Assembly: GCA_033220425.1 (NCBI GenBank)
Contig: CM065647.1
Location: forward strand, 1,736,001-1,800,000
Source: Lepraria neglecta
Lineage: Eukaryota; Ascomycota; Lecanoromycetes; Lecanorales; Stereocaulaceae
Direction: 5' to 3'
DNA: 64,000 nt
Below are positions 33,415-44,150 of this stretch, in pieces (within the stretch, counting starts at the first letter, position 1; each line of letters starts with the position of its first letter). Under the pieces are notes generated by a model. The model saw only the letters and a list, made by a program, of their open reading frames with translations, ran no database searches and was not told the DNA's origin. A program made the translations under genes and the position numbers.

Positions 33415-35136
33415 TGAGCGTATCTAGCACGCAGGAAACAAAGAGCGCTCGAGGGCCTAGGTGTCCCATATATTGCAAAACGTTTCAGCTCATCAGGATT
33501 ACGTTTCCAGACCTTGAACTAGAAATTCTGGGTGATTCTCGAGCAAGCGGGGGTGAAGCAAAGGCCAGTGATAGTCATGTTGGTGAAGAAGTTCCAAAAG
33601 ATGAGCAAATTCACGGCATGACTGAGATGACGTGGTTGCTTTAGGCCTAAGCTTCGGCCTGCAGCCGTTTCGGAATCTATGTGAGCCGAGACTCGAGGGA
33701 AAAAAGCTACCTGGGCGAAGTTGGGTCATAGATATATATAATGGGAAAGTCATTGAAAGATGAGTAAGAACTTGACGAGCAAGCGAACAAATTCTCCTCA
33801 TTCATTTCAGTTGGATGGGTGATCTCCCGTCTTTCGGACTCTTCTCCGTCGCGTAGCATTGTAAACCCACGGATGATTGTTCTCAAGTCTTACAGACAGC
33901 ATTTTCCTCGGTACAAACCGGGAGTCGAACAAGCAAATCGACACGATCTGGTTCTTAACAAAGCACGTACGAAAATGCGTCCCATAATCGGTTGATGGTG
34001 GCGAAGACACGGCTCCGCAAGCTTGTTTCGTCTCTGCTTTTGGTTTCTTCCGTCCATACATCTGCCCGATTGGGTGCTTCTTTCCCTCTTCACCTTTCCC
34101 ATGAGAGAAGCCCAGTAGAAAAAATCTCCATAGCTGGGAGTGAATGTCATGGATTTTGCGACGCCAGCCGGAAAAGCTTTCAACAGATAGTCGAACATGA
34201 CGAAACTTGAATGTTGGCAAATCAGTTGACACCGTCATCCCCAAGACTTGGAAGTATGTCTTTGGGAGGATTTGTACAGGCTGGACAGTATTCCTTGGCA
34301 GGCTTAAAGCCTGGCTTGTCATGGCGTCGAAGGCAATAGTCTTCTGTGAGACCCTTGCAACCTATTTAACCAGAGGGACACGGTCTTTTTGAAGAGCAAG
34401 CTTCTCAGTAGCTTCAAGAACGAACATCTCTGCACCATAGGTCTGATGGTAGTGAAACGGAGGAGGCTAGACTTGCCCCATGTACCAGCAGACAAGACCA
34501 TCGACATGGCTTCTACTCCTGAATCAACCAAAACCACCCAACTTCTGGAAGATTGTGTCAGCGTGGAAGCTCCAGAAGTATCACTCGATTTCACCTGCTT
34601 TAATTGTATCATGTCCTTGAGCTCTTTCGCCACTATCTTCTCCTTCTTCAAGACACCGGAGTTTTCAGGCCCACGGTAGGACAAGGTTGAGGCCAAGGTA
34701 CTCAAAGTCCGGTGCCAGTCAATGCTTGTAAACCCCGAGCTGTGTGCTTGCGGGCGATGTATTTTGGAAACGATCGAAAGCAAAAGAGCACAGTTTATAT
34801 ATGTGTATGCACCAGGGCAGAGCACTAGTGGAACACTGTAATGTTCAACAAACGCAAGACGGAAATGTGAATACATAAGGCAGGATGCGCAACACTCAAG
34901 GTGGATGAAGAGAAGGATGGAGAGACGGAATGTTTATAGAAGAAGAGGAAAGAAGAGAGCGTGAAGGATTGGATTATGCAATTCTGGGAGTGAAGAAAGC
35001 AAGTTCACGGAAACTGCTAGTCGAATTCCTCCGAGTTCCAGGATTGAGAAAGATATCCCAACAGTCTCATTCTATCTGACTTCTTGTTTGCCGAGTGGAT
35101 TCAGCAGCTGCGATTTCGAACTCAGCGAATGACATT
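33415..35136. other. Gene-poor stretch with unresolved minus-strand frames
   Basis: Two longish minus-strand frames, 33807-34322 (171 codons) and 34319-34876 (185 codons), overlap end to end but show no domain I recognise. They could not be joined by convincing splice sites. They may be remnants of one minus-strand gene. The right end is the 3' flank of the LtrA gene. Confidence 0.35.
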
Positions 35137-37864
35137 CTAGATTACATCATAGAAGCCTTTCTCGCCACCGTCTCCGATCTGTACCTCATTCAATCTGATC
35201 GTGGCACCGGTCTTCATCGCGTCCATGACTAATTTCTTCTTCATGGGGCATTCGGCGCGGTATTTGCATTGTGAAGTACATCTCCAGAAGCTTTCGTAGA
35301 TGGAGGTTGATCCGTATACATCAACCATCAACACGAGGACGACCAATCCAGTTGTAGTCGAGATCAACTGTAGGGAGTTGAGCTTATCGGCGAGTGGGAG
35401 GAAAATGAGTATGATGGCGACAGCGATTCGGACGGGGGCACGATATCTCTTGCTGATTCGCTGGCCATCGAACTCTTTGTGGACGTGGCAAAGGGAGATA
35501 ATAGCTGGTAGGTCAGTTGTCGAGATGATCGGGAAAGAGAGCGAAGTTGAAAGCGACTTACTCATGCACAGCAAAGCAATGCCTAATCCAGCACAGTAGA
35601 ACCACCGCAGGCCTGCAGGAAGCTCAGTTTGCGAGTTTGAGATGTAAGCCTTAGTCAAATTTTCGGCATTGGCATCATGGCAATCCGTGGCTAAGACCAA
35701 CCTCGAGAGAGAGGCGGCAGCAAGCACGTAGCCCATGATGAATGGTAGATGCGCGGTCATCCATACCATGGCTGCGAGACGTTGTCAACTAACATACATG
35801 CTCTTAGACATTCTCGAAACTCACAAGATATGAAGTGCCGGCGGATGGCATGGGTGTGAAGATTCCATGAATCTATGAGACCAATTTAGAATCACGATTC
35901 GGATTTCTTGGAGTTCTCTCATACTCACCAATCTCAAAATACAACCAATTGAAAGAGAAAGCCTGGATAAGACCGAGGACAGCTTTGCCAAAGAAGCTAA
36001 AAATGTCAGCGAGAGGCCATGCTGTGTTTCCAGAGTGGACATCATACGCATTGATCCCGAAAGGTGCTTTGTTCTGAAACAGAAGAGCAACCACGGAGTA
36101 TCCAAACACAAGAGTCACAAAAGCATTGGTTCTTTCGGCTGTTAACCCGTCAGTAGAGCTTCCGATCCTATGCATTTGATTCGCATACTCTTGTGCTCGA
36201 TGTTAATAGCTAAACGATGGATCGTCAACGTTGATCATCTTGACTTCTTGTGATAGCCTCGCTTACCTGGGAAGAAATCAAACCAGTCGATATATCTGGC
36301 TACAAAACTCGGCCTTTCCGACTCTACCCATCGTTTCAGGGAGACAACTCCCATTACGCTAAAAATATCTAGTCACAATTAGCCACAATGACTCTACCTC
36401 CCCAATCGTGAGCATAAGACTTACCCACGAAGATGGCGATCCAAATCAAAGCTATTCGATTAGGGTAATCTACGTGAATACTAGCGATCCAAATAGCAGC
36501 TGGGACGACTATTGCAATTGCATTCATGATCATGTAACCTCGGACCATTGGTAAGAGGTATCCAATCCATATGAAGTGAACAGCATTGAAGAGCCGTTGA
36601 GCGAGCTAAGAAGTGTCAGCAATAGCACAATTTGAAGCTCACGAAGGATGAGATGCTATAAGGTAAGGAGCATTAAAGTGGTGACTGTCCGCCAGGTGAT
36701 ACAGGGATACAGGGTCGCCAACGAACGATTTCTATTGCTAGTAGATTGAGAAGTGGTACTTACATAGAAAGCAATGAGTTGAACATACGTTGTCTCAAAG
36801 GCTTGAACGATGTTGAGAGTGAAGCCGACGAGACATATCATCACAAAGAGAACTTGAACTCGCTGGAAGATGTCATCTGATAATCATCAGCGATCAGCAA
36901 TTCACCAGCAAACCTCATAGAAGTGAGCAAGTACCTGCTTCTGTTGATAAAAGACTTCAATTAGCATCGAGTCACAACGGGTGGCGTCGATGAGAAGGGA
37001 CCTACCAAACCAGCTTATAATCAAGGTTAAATCACTCCACATCTTCCATCCCAGTATAAAAGTGATGGCGAATCTCAAGAAGCCAAAGCCAGTAGGATCC
37101 TCCGCAGCGTTATCACCAATTACGGCAATGATTCCAACATAGAGCAAGTCAATGAACAGCTCAAAAGAAGCCACCTCTTCGACCTCTGATGCTCGCCAGA
37201 GTAAACCCTTATGCCAATACTGCCGTACCGTGGGCTTTTTCCAGAACTTTATTGACTGCCCTTTTCGGCGCTCAGCGTCCCAGTCTCGCTTTTCATGATG
37301 CTCGCTGAAGGAGCTGGCAGAGGAATCAGGGTCTCTTGTTCCTGCGTCAACGTATATCAGTCCACGCTCTTGAATCCTGACCCAGCATTCTGTCCTCACT
37401 GATATGTGCATCGTAGCCAAACTTTGAGAAATTTGCATCAAGCGATACCCCATGATCCGTCAGGTGATGTAGTTCGTCGGCGAGTGTATCCAGCTCCGTC
37501 TTGACGTTCTCGAATTCATCGTAAATATTCCCATGTGTGTTGCGAAGGTGTGCCCGGCGTTGCTCGTGGTGCGCATGAAGCTCCCTTACCGCATCAAGCT
37601 GTGATGGATCAGCTTCAAATCCACAATCCGGGCACCTGTCCTACTCACATGCTCTACAGAACCGTGGATATGGACCTCGAAGTTGTCATCCGGCTCAATG
37701 TTTGGCAGCGTACGTGAGAGCCGCAGATGTTCTTCTGGCGAAGCTGCAATATGTATTCTTCTTCCATCCGGCCTGAGGAGCTTCCGCAGTCTCCGGCCAG
37801 TGTGCAAATGGTGAGTAGGTGCTTCAGCTGGAATTTTCAGAGGCTGCGTGGGGGTCGTTTCCAT
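35137..37864 (-). CDS. LtrA-family multi-pass membrane protein, 12 exons including 6-nt and 21-nt exons
   Basis: Fungal member of the bacterial low-temperature-requirement A family, a polytopic membrane protein of unknown biochemical role. Minus-strand exons: 37864-37649, 37598-37400, 37341-37006, 36940-36935, 36876-36764, 36605-36425, 36368-36267, 36209-36189, 36138-35929, 35872-35825, 35771-35562 and 35504-35137. Together they make 669 aa with every phase consistent. The polar N-terminus (~220 residues) includes DHGVSLDANFSKFGYDAHI. The first LtrA signature is EVEEVASFELFIDLLYVG. The 6-nt exon (AAGCAG) restores SWFEADDIFQRVQVLF. The 21-nt exon encodes AINIEHK ahead of TERTNAFVTLVFGY. Later helices include RHFISSMVWMTAHLPFIMGY. 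The soluble tail is basic and ends YDVI. Models skipping the tiny exons lose conserved residues but can stay in frame. Confidence 0.88.
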
Positions 37865-38246
37865 AGCTTGAACTTATGGCTTCATGTCCTTGAAGTGTAG
37901 ACAAATGACAGGATCGTAAGAAATGCTCAAACCCCATTCGTGAATATGCAATAGCTTCACAGGAGTCTCTTCAAGAATCTGATTATTAATCGAGGCGGCA
38001 AAGCTGCCAATTTGCTTGTCCCGTCTCTGCATCAATGTTCTGACTGATCAAGCTGCGTTTTATGGGCTCTGGGCGCTGTCTCGGCTAGAAATCAGCATCC
38101 GCAACCCTAACAGTAAACCCAATCGAGCCTATCTCGAGCCTGTGCTTTGACATAACCTTGTCTTCCCTTCGATTATTGTGAAATTTGCCAGAAGAATGCC
38201 TTCTATAATGGATGTATGGCCCTAGCGTTGGATTTTCAGCAGCAGA
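37865..38246. other. Spacer between LtrA gene and NAA10
   Basis: About 380 bases with the presumed LtrA promoter and the 3' end of NAA10. No other feature seen. Confidence 0.4.
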
Positions 38247-39007
38247 CTAAGCCTTACTACTCTCATTCCTCTCCACCAGTTCCCCTACACCCAGCCCTCT
38301 CCCCAGCTTGACCTTCCTCTTCGTCTTCCCCTTCTCACTATCTTCCTTTTTCTCCTTCTTCCCCACATCCCCGACCTCCTCGCCCTCATCCGCGTAGTCT
38401 TCATCTGCCTCTAATTGCTCCCGTAAAGGGTTTAAGTTCATCTTCATACTGTATGCATCTTCCCCATCGGCGTAGTATTTCGACTCCACCTTCTCGACTT
38501 CGAAACCTAGTGTATCCCTGTAGAGACGTAGAGCGGCGATGTTGGACATGCGGACGTGCAGGGAGACGTATTGGGCTCCGAACGTTTCGACCATTGCTCT
38601 TTCTGTTCAGCATTAGCTGATGTTCGGAAGCTCTAGACCTATGCTCCAATTGCTCGGAAATGGCCAACCAAATTTAACAAGAGCTTTCACATACGACTCT
38701 GCTTCATAAGCTTCTCAGCCAGCCCCAACCGCCTATGCGTCCTCATAACACTTAAACTTGTAATGTGCCCATGCTGTATCCCATTCACTGGCTCCTCCTC
38801 CATCTTTGCAAGCACATATCCAACGATCTTGGGCGGGTCATAGGGTGTTTTCTTGGGACGCGAGACATCGACAGCGACAAATGAGAGCTGAGGCCATGAG
38901 AGGGCGTGGTAGAGATAGTATTTTAAGAAGTAATTTTCTGGTAAGTTGGTGATATTCGTGGATTGGACATGGGGGATGTCTGTGGCGGTGAGGACACGGA
39001 TGTCCAT
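38247..39007 (-). CDS. NAA10: N-terminal acetyltransferase A catalytic subunit Naa10/Ard1, 2 exons
   Basis: Catalytic GNAT subunit of NatA, which works with Naa15 at the ribosome to acetylate the N-termini of nascent Ser/Ala/Thr/Gly proteins. Exons 39007-38695 and 38602-38247 (92-nt intron) give 222 aa. The start matches the family opening [18 protein letters not shown]. The substrate-binding lip follows as [14 protein letters not shown]. The acetyl-CoA loop is [13 protein letters not shown], continued across the intron into [20 protein letters not shown]. The GNAT core ends with [13 protein letters not shown] and a Tyr-containing [19 protein letters not shown]. The tail is long, acidic then basic ([15 protein letters not shown]). 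The first ATG in the annotated frame follows an in-frame TTG and is preferred. Confidence 0.95.
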
Positions 39008-39381
39008 TTTGAAGGGTGAGCACAAGTAGGATAGGGGGTGAGAAAGCTTCCAGATGTGTACTTAGTGAGAGTTGCAAATGAAAGGTGGTGATGGAGTGCG
39101 GAATTTTCAATCCGCAAGTTCGCAGTTAAATTTTAGGCCAAGGCTGTGGAGTACAAAGCAAAGAGAAGAGTGAATTGGTGATTTTTACAGTACTCTCATT
39201 TATGGAGAAAGTCTAGAACATCTTGCTGCATCCCTTCTGAGGAGTTGACCCCCTACCTTTCGCCCTCCTCGGATTCGAATCTACATTTAATGCTGTCCCG
39301 CGCCTGCTGTACTGTCCAGCAGGTGCCGTACCATGATATAGGGATTGCTCCTGAGAATGGGCCAAATGGATTCTCTCATCC
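39008..39381. other. Spacer between NAA10 and the SRPBCC gene
   Basis: About 370 bases, presumed NAA10 promoter plus the 3' end of the next minus-strand gene. No other feature seen. Confidence 0.4.
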
Positions 39382-39990
39382 TCAACCCTTCCCACCATCC
39401 ATCCCTTCTACGTACTCCTTCAACTCCCCATCCCACTGCGCAAATCTCTTCACAAGCGTCTCTCCCACAAACACCCTAACCGCCCAACCCAATGGTCCAC
39501 TAAATGTCTCGTAGACATCATAAATTGTCTCCCCTTCCTCGTTGCGGAAAATCTCATGGACTCGTTCTGATCTCAGCGCCCAGTCAGGATACCCTTTTCC
39601 CAGCCAAACGACCCTGAAGCCTTTCCGCCCATCATCTTCGTTCAAGTCATCGAGTGAAGTCATAAGCAGCTTCATCTTGACGATTGTGTTCTTGCCTTTA
39701 CCGCGCATATCCACATGTTCGGTAAAGACAACGCCGGCGCGGAGTCTACCGCTATCGGAAGCGGATATGGGGAGCTTGAGGGTGGCGCGGGGCACGAAAT
39801 TATTCCATCGCGGCCATGAGGAGGTGTCCAAGAGAGTGGACAGGACGAGGTCGGGAGAGGCGTTGATAGTAGTCGTTGCGCGGACTGTGAATGCCGGACT
39901 TCTTTGAGATCCCCAGTGTGGGGTTGGTAAGGGAGGGATCCTGCTGGCTTTCACGGTATCGTATAATTGTTTCGGCGGCGGAGATGCCAT
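39382..39990 (-). CDS. SRPBCC / START-like (polyketide cyclase-type) protein
   Basis: Single-exon 202-aa protein from the ATG at 39990. The frame is open further upstream, but the upstream part looks non-coding. The fold signature is an N-terminal strand ending VRATTTINASPDLVLSTLLD, then TSSWPRWNNFVPRA, as in ligand-binding SRPBCC proteins of the Coq10/cyclase type. Next come strands with GVVFTEHVDM and KGFRVVWLGKGYPDWALRSE. The C-terminal helix is WAVRVFVGETLVKRFAQWDG. These proteins bind hydrophobic ligands. Whether it is an enzyme or a carrier cannot be told. There is no signal peptide or TM helix. Confidence 0.8.
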   Translation of the reverse strand: MASPPPKQLYDTVKASRIPPLPTPHWGSQRSPAFTVRATTTINASPDLVLSTLLDTSSWPRWNNFVPRATLKLPISASDSGRLRAGVVFTEHVDMRGKGKNTIVKMKLLMTSLDDLNEDDGRKGFRVVWLGKGYPDWALRSERVHEIFRNEEGETIYDVYETFSGPLGWAVRVFVGETLVKRFAQWDGELKEYVEGMDGGKG

Positions 39991-40712
39991 GGCGAGGATG
40001 CGTTTGGCGTGTATGTAAACATGTTCACTCGTGAGAAGAGTAAGGGCTCTGGGAATTGATGACGCGTAGAAAGTCGAGGAGGCTCTAACGCCGTTACAAG
40101 CGAGCACTTTCTTGCTTAGGGTTAGGGCTGCGAGGAAATAAGCTGACTGCGTGAGATATCTAACATATCTTCCAGACTCTGAATTCAGAGAGCACACGTC
40201 AGATCTTAGGGTGAATCTTATCCGACCCAAAGCTTAGATGTAAAGCTTCGCCTATAACTTCTGAATTGCTCCAGGGTCTTTGATCAGATTGTTTCTTACT
40301 TGCGTCGAGCATAAGATGTCTCATTCGCATGAAGCAGCCTGCACAGTCACACTCAACTCGAATACATAAAGCTGTAGCTTGCCTCCTGATACTGGCGAAC
40401 CCTGACAATCTTCAGCAAGAGATCAAAAGTGATAGCGTAGAATACATCCAAATCCTTTGGCTCGAGCAGAGTTGTTATATTCTGTTCCGCTGCCTTCACA
40501 ACATCTTCGAACCAATTGCCCGCATTCTTTTAGTCTTCACTGTTAACTGCTATGGCTCAAAGTAAGCCATTAACTGATTTTGCTGTCGGATACAGTTGGA
40601 ATCGAGACCAGGTAAATATGTGAACTGAACCATATTTCCGTCTCTCTTCTCCATAGCTTCCTATCTCTTTCCAGCTGCTCATTTTTGTTAGATTGCAGAC
40701 TATATTACTGTC
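39991..40712. other. Gene-free spacer between divergent genes
   Basis: About 720 bases. It holds the promoter of the SRPBCC gene and, on the other side, that of the hypothetical plus-strand gene. Short frames only. Confidence 0.4.
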
Positions 40713-41868
40713 ATGTCAAAAAAAAACCCTATGGCTTTCCGCAAGGACAGCGAGTACACGGTCCCAAAGCTCAGTGATAAAGAAGAGGATGTAGGAAAGC
40801 CAGCCGAATCTCAGATATCGGCGGCGGCGCAGTTGCTCATGACCCTCATGTAAGTGTGTTAAAAGCACGTCCCTTGCGCTCAAAAAAAGTTAATGTTCTC
40901 AACATAGGTCCAACCTCCAATTAGATAATGGAGCCAAAATCGCCTTTGACAAATTCTTAGACGGACTTGGGTTGACCTTCCGTGTTCATCTCCCAGACAA
41001 TACAGTTTTTGATTATCTCGGCTAGCTCTTGTCCGTTTACCAACGCGCCTCCTACCAGCGCTGCGGCAAGAGATTATTACCTGCCACTAGGTGCATTATT
41101 TGCGAGATGGTGCTGGGTACTTGTAGTCCTTCTTGGAGTATGCGTCAGCTTCATTCCAGAGGTCCCCGTTCCCGCGACAGCACCAAAAGGAAACCCATCA
41201 TCTGATACAAATTTGTTTGTGGCTAATGAAAGACAACGATATATGGAAAAGGCGAAGTTTGTTCCTGCCGAAAGCCAGATGCTCAACTTGAGGAACGGTG
41301 ATGACGGGAAAGGTTTTGGTATGTGTGCCAAAACATTCTTCTTCCTTATCGCCCAAGAGTGAGTCAATCGTCCCAGGCATTCTTTTGTATGTTGCACATT
41401 GCGCTAAGCTGGCTGGGCATAGACTTGGACTAGGAAAACTCAATGTTAAGACTGTGAGGGGACCTGCACTTCGACCACGATTTTTCAGGAACGTCCCCAA
41501 GTACGATGAGTCAGTCTCGTCAAAATCGCTAGCAGCTCCCTGCACACGCTCTTGTCAACTTTTGATCCCTTAGCTCGGAGGTTTTGGCAAGCCGCCCCAA
41601 AAATGGGGACTGGGAAGTCAGCTTTGGTATAGCGGCTCTGCAAAAGGAGATCCCTCAGGGTCCTGCAGTGAGACAAGCATCAATAGCAACTGGTAGTGGA
41701 ACTGCCGCTGGCGCACCAGCAAAAGCAGCTACAGGTTTCAAAGCCCGTGAGTAATGACCTTGCCCTGGTGCAAAAAATCAACCAATAAACACTAATGCGC
41801 GCCATTTAGAATTGGGAGTGACGATCGCGAGTACGGCTGCACAGGTCGTTACCCAGGGGGTTAAATAG
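40713..41868 (+). CDS. Hypothetical multi-exon gene, structure incomplete
   Basis: A plausible first exon starts at the ATG at 40713 (MSKKNPMAFRKDSEYTVPKL) and ends at 40849 with a gtaagt donor. A second exon from 40908 reads SNLQLDNGAKIAFDKFLDGL and, if not spliced again, stops at 41025 for 84 aa in total. Further on, a frame with a hydrophobic segment (ALFARWCWVLVVLLGVCVSF) and PEVPVPATAPKGNPS is open (about 41076-41320). A well-supported last exon pair ends the region: GTAAGAPAKAATGFKA, a gtgagt donor at 41747, an acceptor before 41810, then LGVTIASTAAQVVTQGVK and a stop at 41868. I could not find joins that unite all pieces, so this is either one small membrane-protein gene or two genes. 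Family not recognised. Confidence 0.35.
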
Positions 41869-42295
41869 CCAGGTACCCCTTCATCAACGACATGAAAAAT
41901 CTACAGCTTCTCGAATTTGGCATTGTTATTCCTTTCAAAATACCCCCCAAAAAATGGAGATTCTCCTTCTACTTTACGGCTTCCCATTCCTCACATCACT
42001 AATTCTCTTTATCTCACTCTTACCCGGTCCAGGTTTGAAGCTAATAACTGTCTTCTCTCCTCATTTGTTCTTCAAATATAGACAAAAGTTCCCAGCCTCA
42101 ATTGATAAGGGTGATAATACGCAGACATTAGAGGACAGATCAAAAGAAAACGATGATGAGCAGGAGGTTCTGATTGTCCATTCCAAGTATCAGCAAGGGA
42201 ACAAGAACAAGGTAGAACAAACCTCATGGTTTCTTTGTCTAGGCGAAACTTTACAAGGATATGTCGAAGCGACATCACATTGCCTAGATATTTTA
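41869..42295. other. Spacer with an unsupported hydrophobic frame
   Basis: About 430 bases. A plus-strand frame starting at 41954 has a hydrophobic start but then runs antisense across the end of the APH locus, so it is not called. Nothing else seen. Confidence 0.4.
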
Positions 42296-42955
42296 TTAGT
42301 GAGATTCCCATTCTCTGAGAATTCGCTCGGCCGCCTTCCAATTACTGTCTTCGTTCAACCCATCCTTCGCTACTCGAAACAGTCCCCTGCAAAGTCGAGA
42401 ATGCTCATCATATGCTAGATACGGGCACTCAGGTCCAGCATTCTTCTCGAAAATACACTTGAGCTCCTGCTTCTCCAGCGTATGAGGTGTAGCGTTAGAT
42501 CCTTCTAGCTCATATGGCCAAGGATCTAAAATATTTTCGTCGACCTGATTCTCGTAGTCGTCGTCCCAGGGCCAGGCAAGCGGTCTGCAGTTAACGGATT
42601 TCGGTGCAAATACCGCCTCGTCCCAGTCAAGAATTACTGTTATTTTGATGGACATATGGGACTGGTTGTCAACCATAATGTTGCCAGAATGTAGATCCAG
42701 GTGGCATAGACAGTTCAGATCCGGTCTAAAAGGACCCAAGTCGTCCATTTCATGTGCAGCTTTGAGCATACTATCCCAAAGTTCGACCTCGTTATCAGTT
42801 TCGCCGCAGTTATAAACGAGAGCAACTGTTCTCCAGCACCCGAATTGAGACTTGAAGACATCCAGAGTAGTTTGGCGGGTATTGTCTCTCATCACCACCA
42901 CTCCTGTATGACCACGTGCCACGATGATTCCAACCAAAGAACAACGGCCTGTCAA
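42296..42955 (-). pseudogene. APH-family (aminoglycoside phosphotransferase-like) kinase, N-terminally truncated
   Basis: Minus-strand frame of about 219 codons holding the C-terminal lobe of a fungal APH/choline-kinase-like small-molecule kinase. The catalytic loop is CHLDLHSGNIMVD, with the HxDxxxxN pattern intact. The metal-binding motif is VILDWDEAVF (D-x-D type), followed by the typical fungal stretch NCRPLAWPWDDD and a helical tail ending ERILREWESH. The N-terminal lobe (ATP-binding strands, usually ~150-250 residues) is not present upstream, and the frame opens only at a TTG. A 16-bp perfect palindrome lies ~60 bases upstream of the break. It is probably a truncated, non-functional copy, though an unseen upstream exon cannot be excluded. 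Confidence 0.7.
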
Positions 42956-44150
42956 GCCTTCGGTTGTGATTATCCTAGAAATGCTTAGCTGAGCTTAGGG
43001 AGCCTGATTCACTAGCGGCCGCTAGTAAACTCTTTCTGGGAATAAGCATCCCGCCAGCTTCATCTCCATCACTTTTTTTTCGATAGACCGGCTGACATTC
43101 GGAACTGGAAGTCCAACGTTTACCCTTTTAAGCGGAGCTTGGTCCGCTTTCGGATTACTAACACAAGAGCCACGAGATAGACGGCAGCAAATAGGGCCCG
43201 AAATAGTGGAAGTCTTAAGATGGTCTTGCTTGAATCCTTCCACACCTTGACGTCTGTCCTAGCGCTTAAGGTTCTGGCCATCTCAATATTTATCACCGCC
43301 AGACTACTAAGCGAGTTGGCTCGGGGCAGTCACTCATCCAGTGCCCCTCAAAGGACGAGATGTTGAAATTGTAGCATCATGAAGCCAACACGTTCACCAA
43401 GATTTTGCGTTTTGACGTTGATGTTGTCCATCTTCGAAGGGTATCAAACTGTCATTCTCGTTGATTTGGTGCTCAACCGAAGCGCCAAAGGACACTCCCC
43501 TAGTGGCTAAAATATTGCAAAGGTATAACATGCTTGTAGCTTGATAGGCTGAATAAGGACCGCCAGGGGACTGCCACGAGTCATCTTGACCTCTAAGTAC
43601 GAGGTCTCGTCCTGTCTCCAATTCTGTTGATGTTCCCTCTTCGTCACGCTCGCTCTTGCTCCAATTTTTTATATTTCATGCTTACAGACCGATGCTTCCT
43701 GATGATGGAAGCTTTTTAACCCATAATGGTAAAACTAATTCATGGCTCTCATGTCTCCTCTTCGCTACCTCAGATTTTGCTAGAGTCACTGTCTCGACAA
43801 GAAAAACGTCTAATTATAACATCTGCCTCAAAGACCTTCTCCAACATGGCTCGGCTGCCGCATCTTTCTGCCAGGCCTTTCATCAGAGGCTCAACAGAGA
43901 TCAATCACACAGATTCGTTGGCCAAACTTGTCCGCTTCTAGCTCTACTTCCTTACCCGGACTATGCACCTTCTTGCTTTGAGTATTTGGACTTCATACCC
44001 ATTCTAGGTCCCGCATGTGGGTGCGTTCTGACTGAGAACCCATCTTCGCGGTATCACGGGAGTCTGGGCCAAAATGGCCAGGCTCAAGGATCAGCCATTA
44101 CGTCAAGAATCGTAACAACAGAAAACGTAAGCTCACTCACATAGCCTCTA
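42956..44150. other. Spacer with a NotI-containing palindrome and short frames
   Basis: About 1.2 kb. It contains ACTAGCGGCCGCTAGT, a 16-bp perfect palindrome at 43011-43026. Minus-strand frames at 43022-43243 and 43394-43621 could be remnants of the missing half of the kinase but show no kinase motif. A plus-strand frame at 43656-44144 (162 codons) has no recognisable features. Confidence 0.4.
43011..43026. repeat. 16-bp perfect palindrome
   Basis: ACTAGCGGCCGCTAGT equals its own reverse complement and contains an 8-bp NotI site in the middle. It lies at the upstream edge of the truncated kinase. Confidence 0.7.

Noticed and set aside
27532-35136. Transposon or virus-like element in the gene-poor block
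   Set aside because: I looked for terminal repeats, target duplications, transposase, reverse transcriptase and integrase motifs and recognised none.
39240-39330. tRNA-like stretch around a GATTCGAATC core
   Set aside because: The arms beside the T-loop-like core do not pair and no anticodon or acceptor stem could be drawn.
41954-42418. Plus-strand frame with a hydrophobic start (MEILLLLYGFPFLTSLI)
   Set aside because: The second half is antisense to the kinase C-terminus, no domain is seen and the signal-like start alone is weak evidence.
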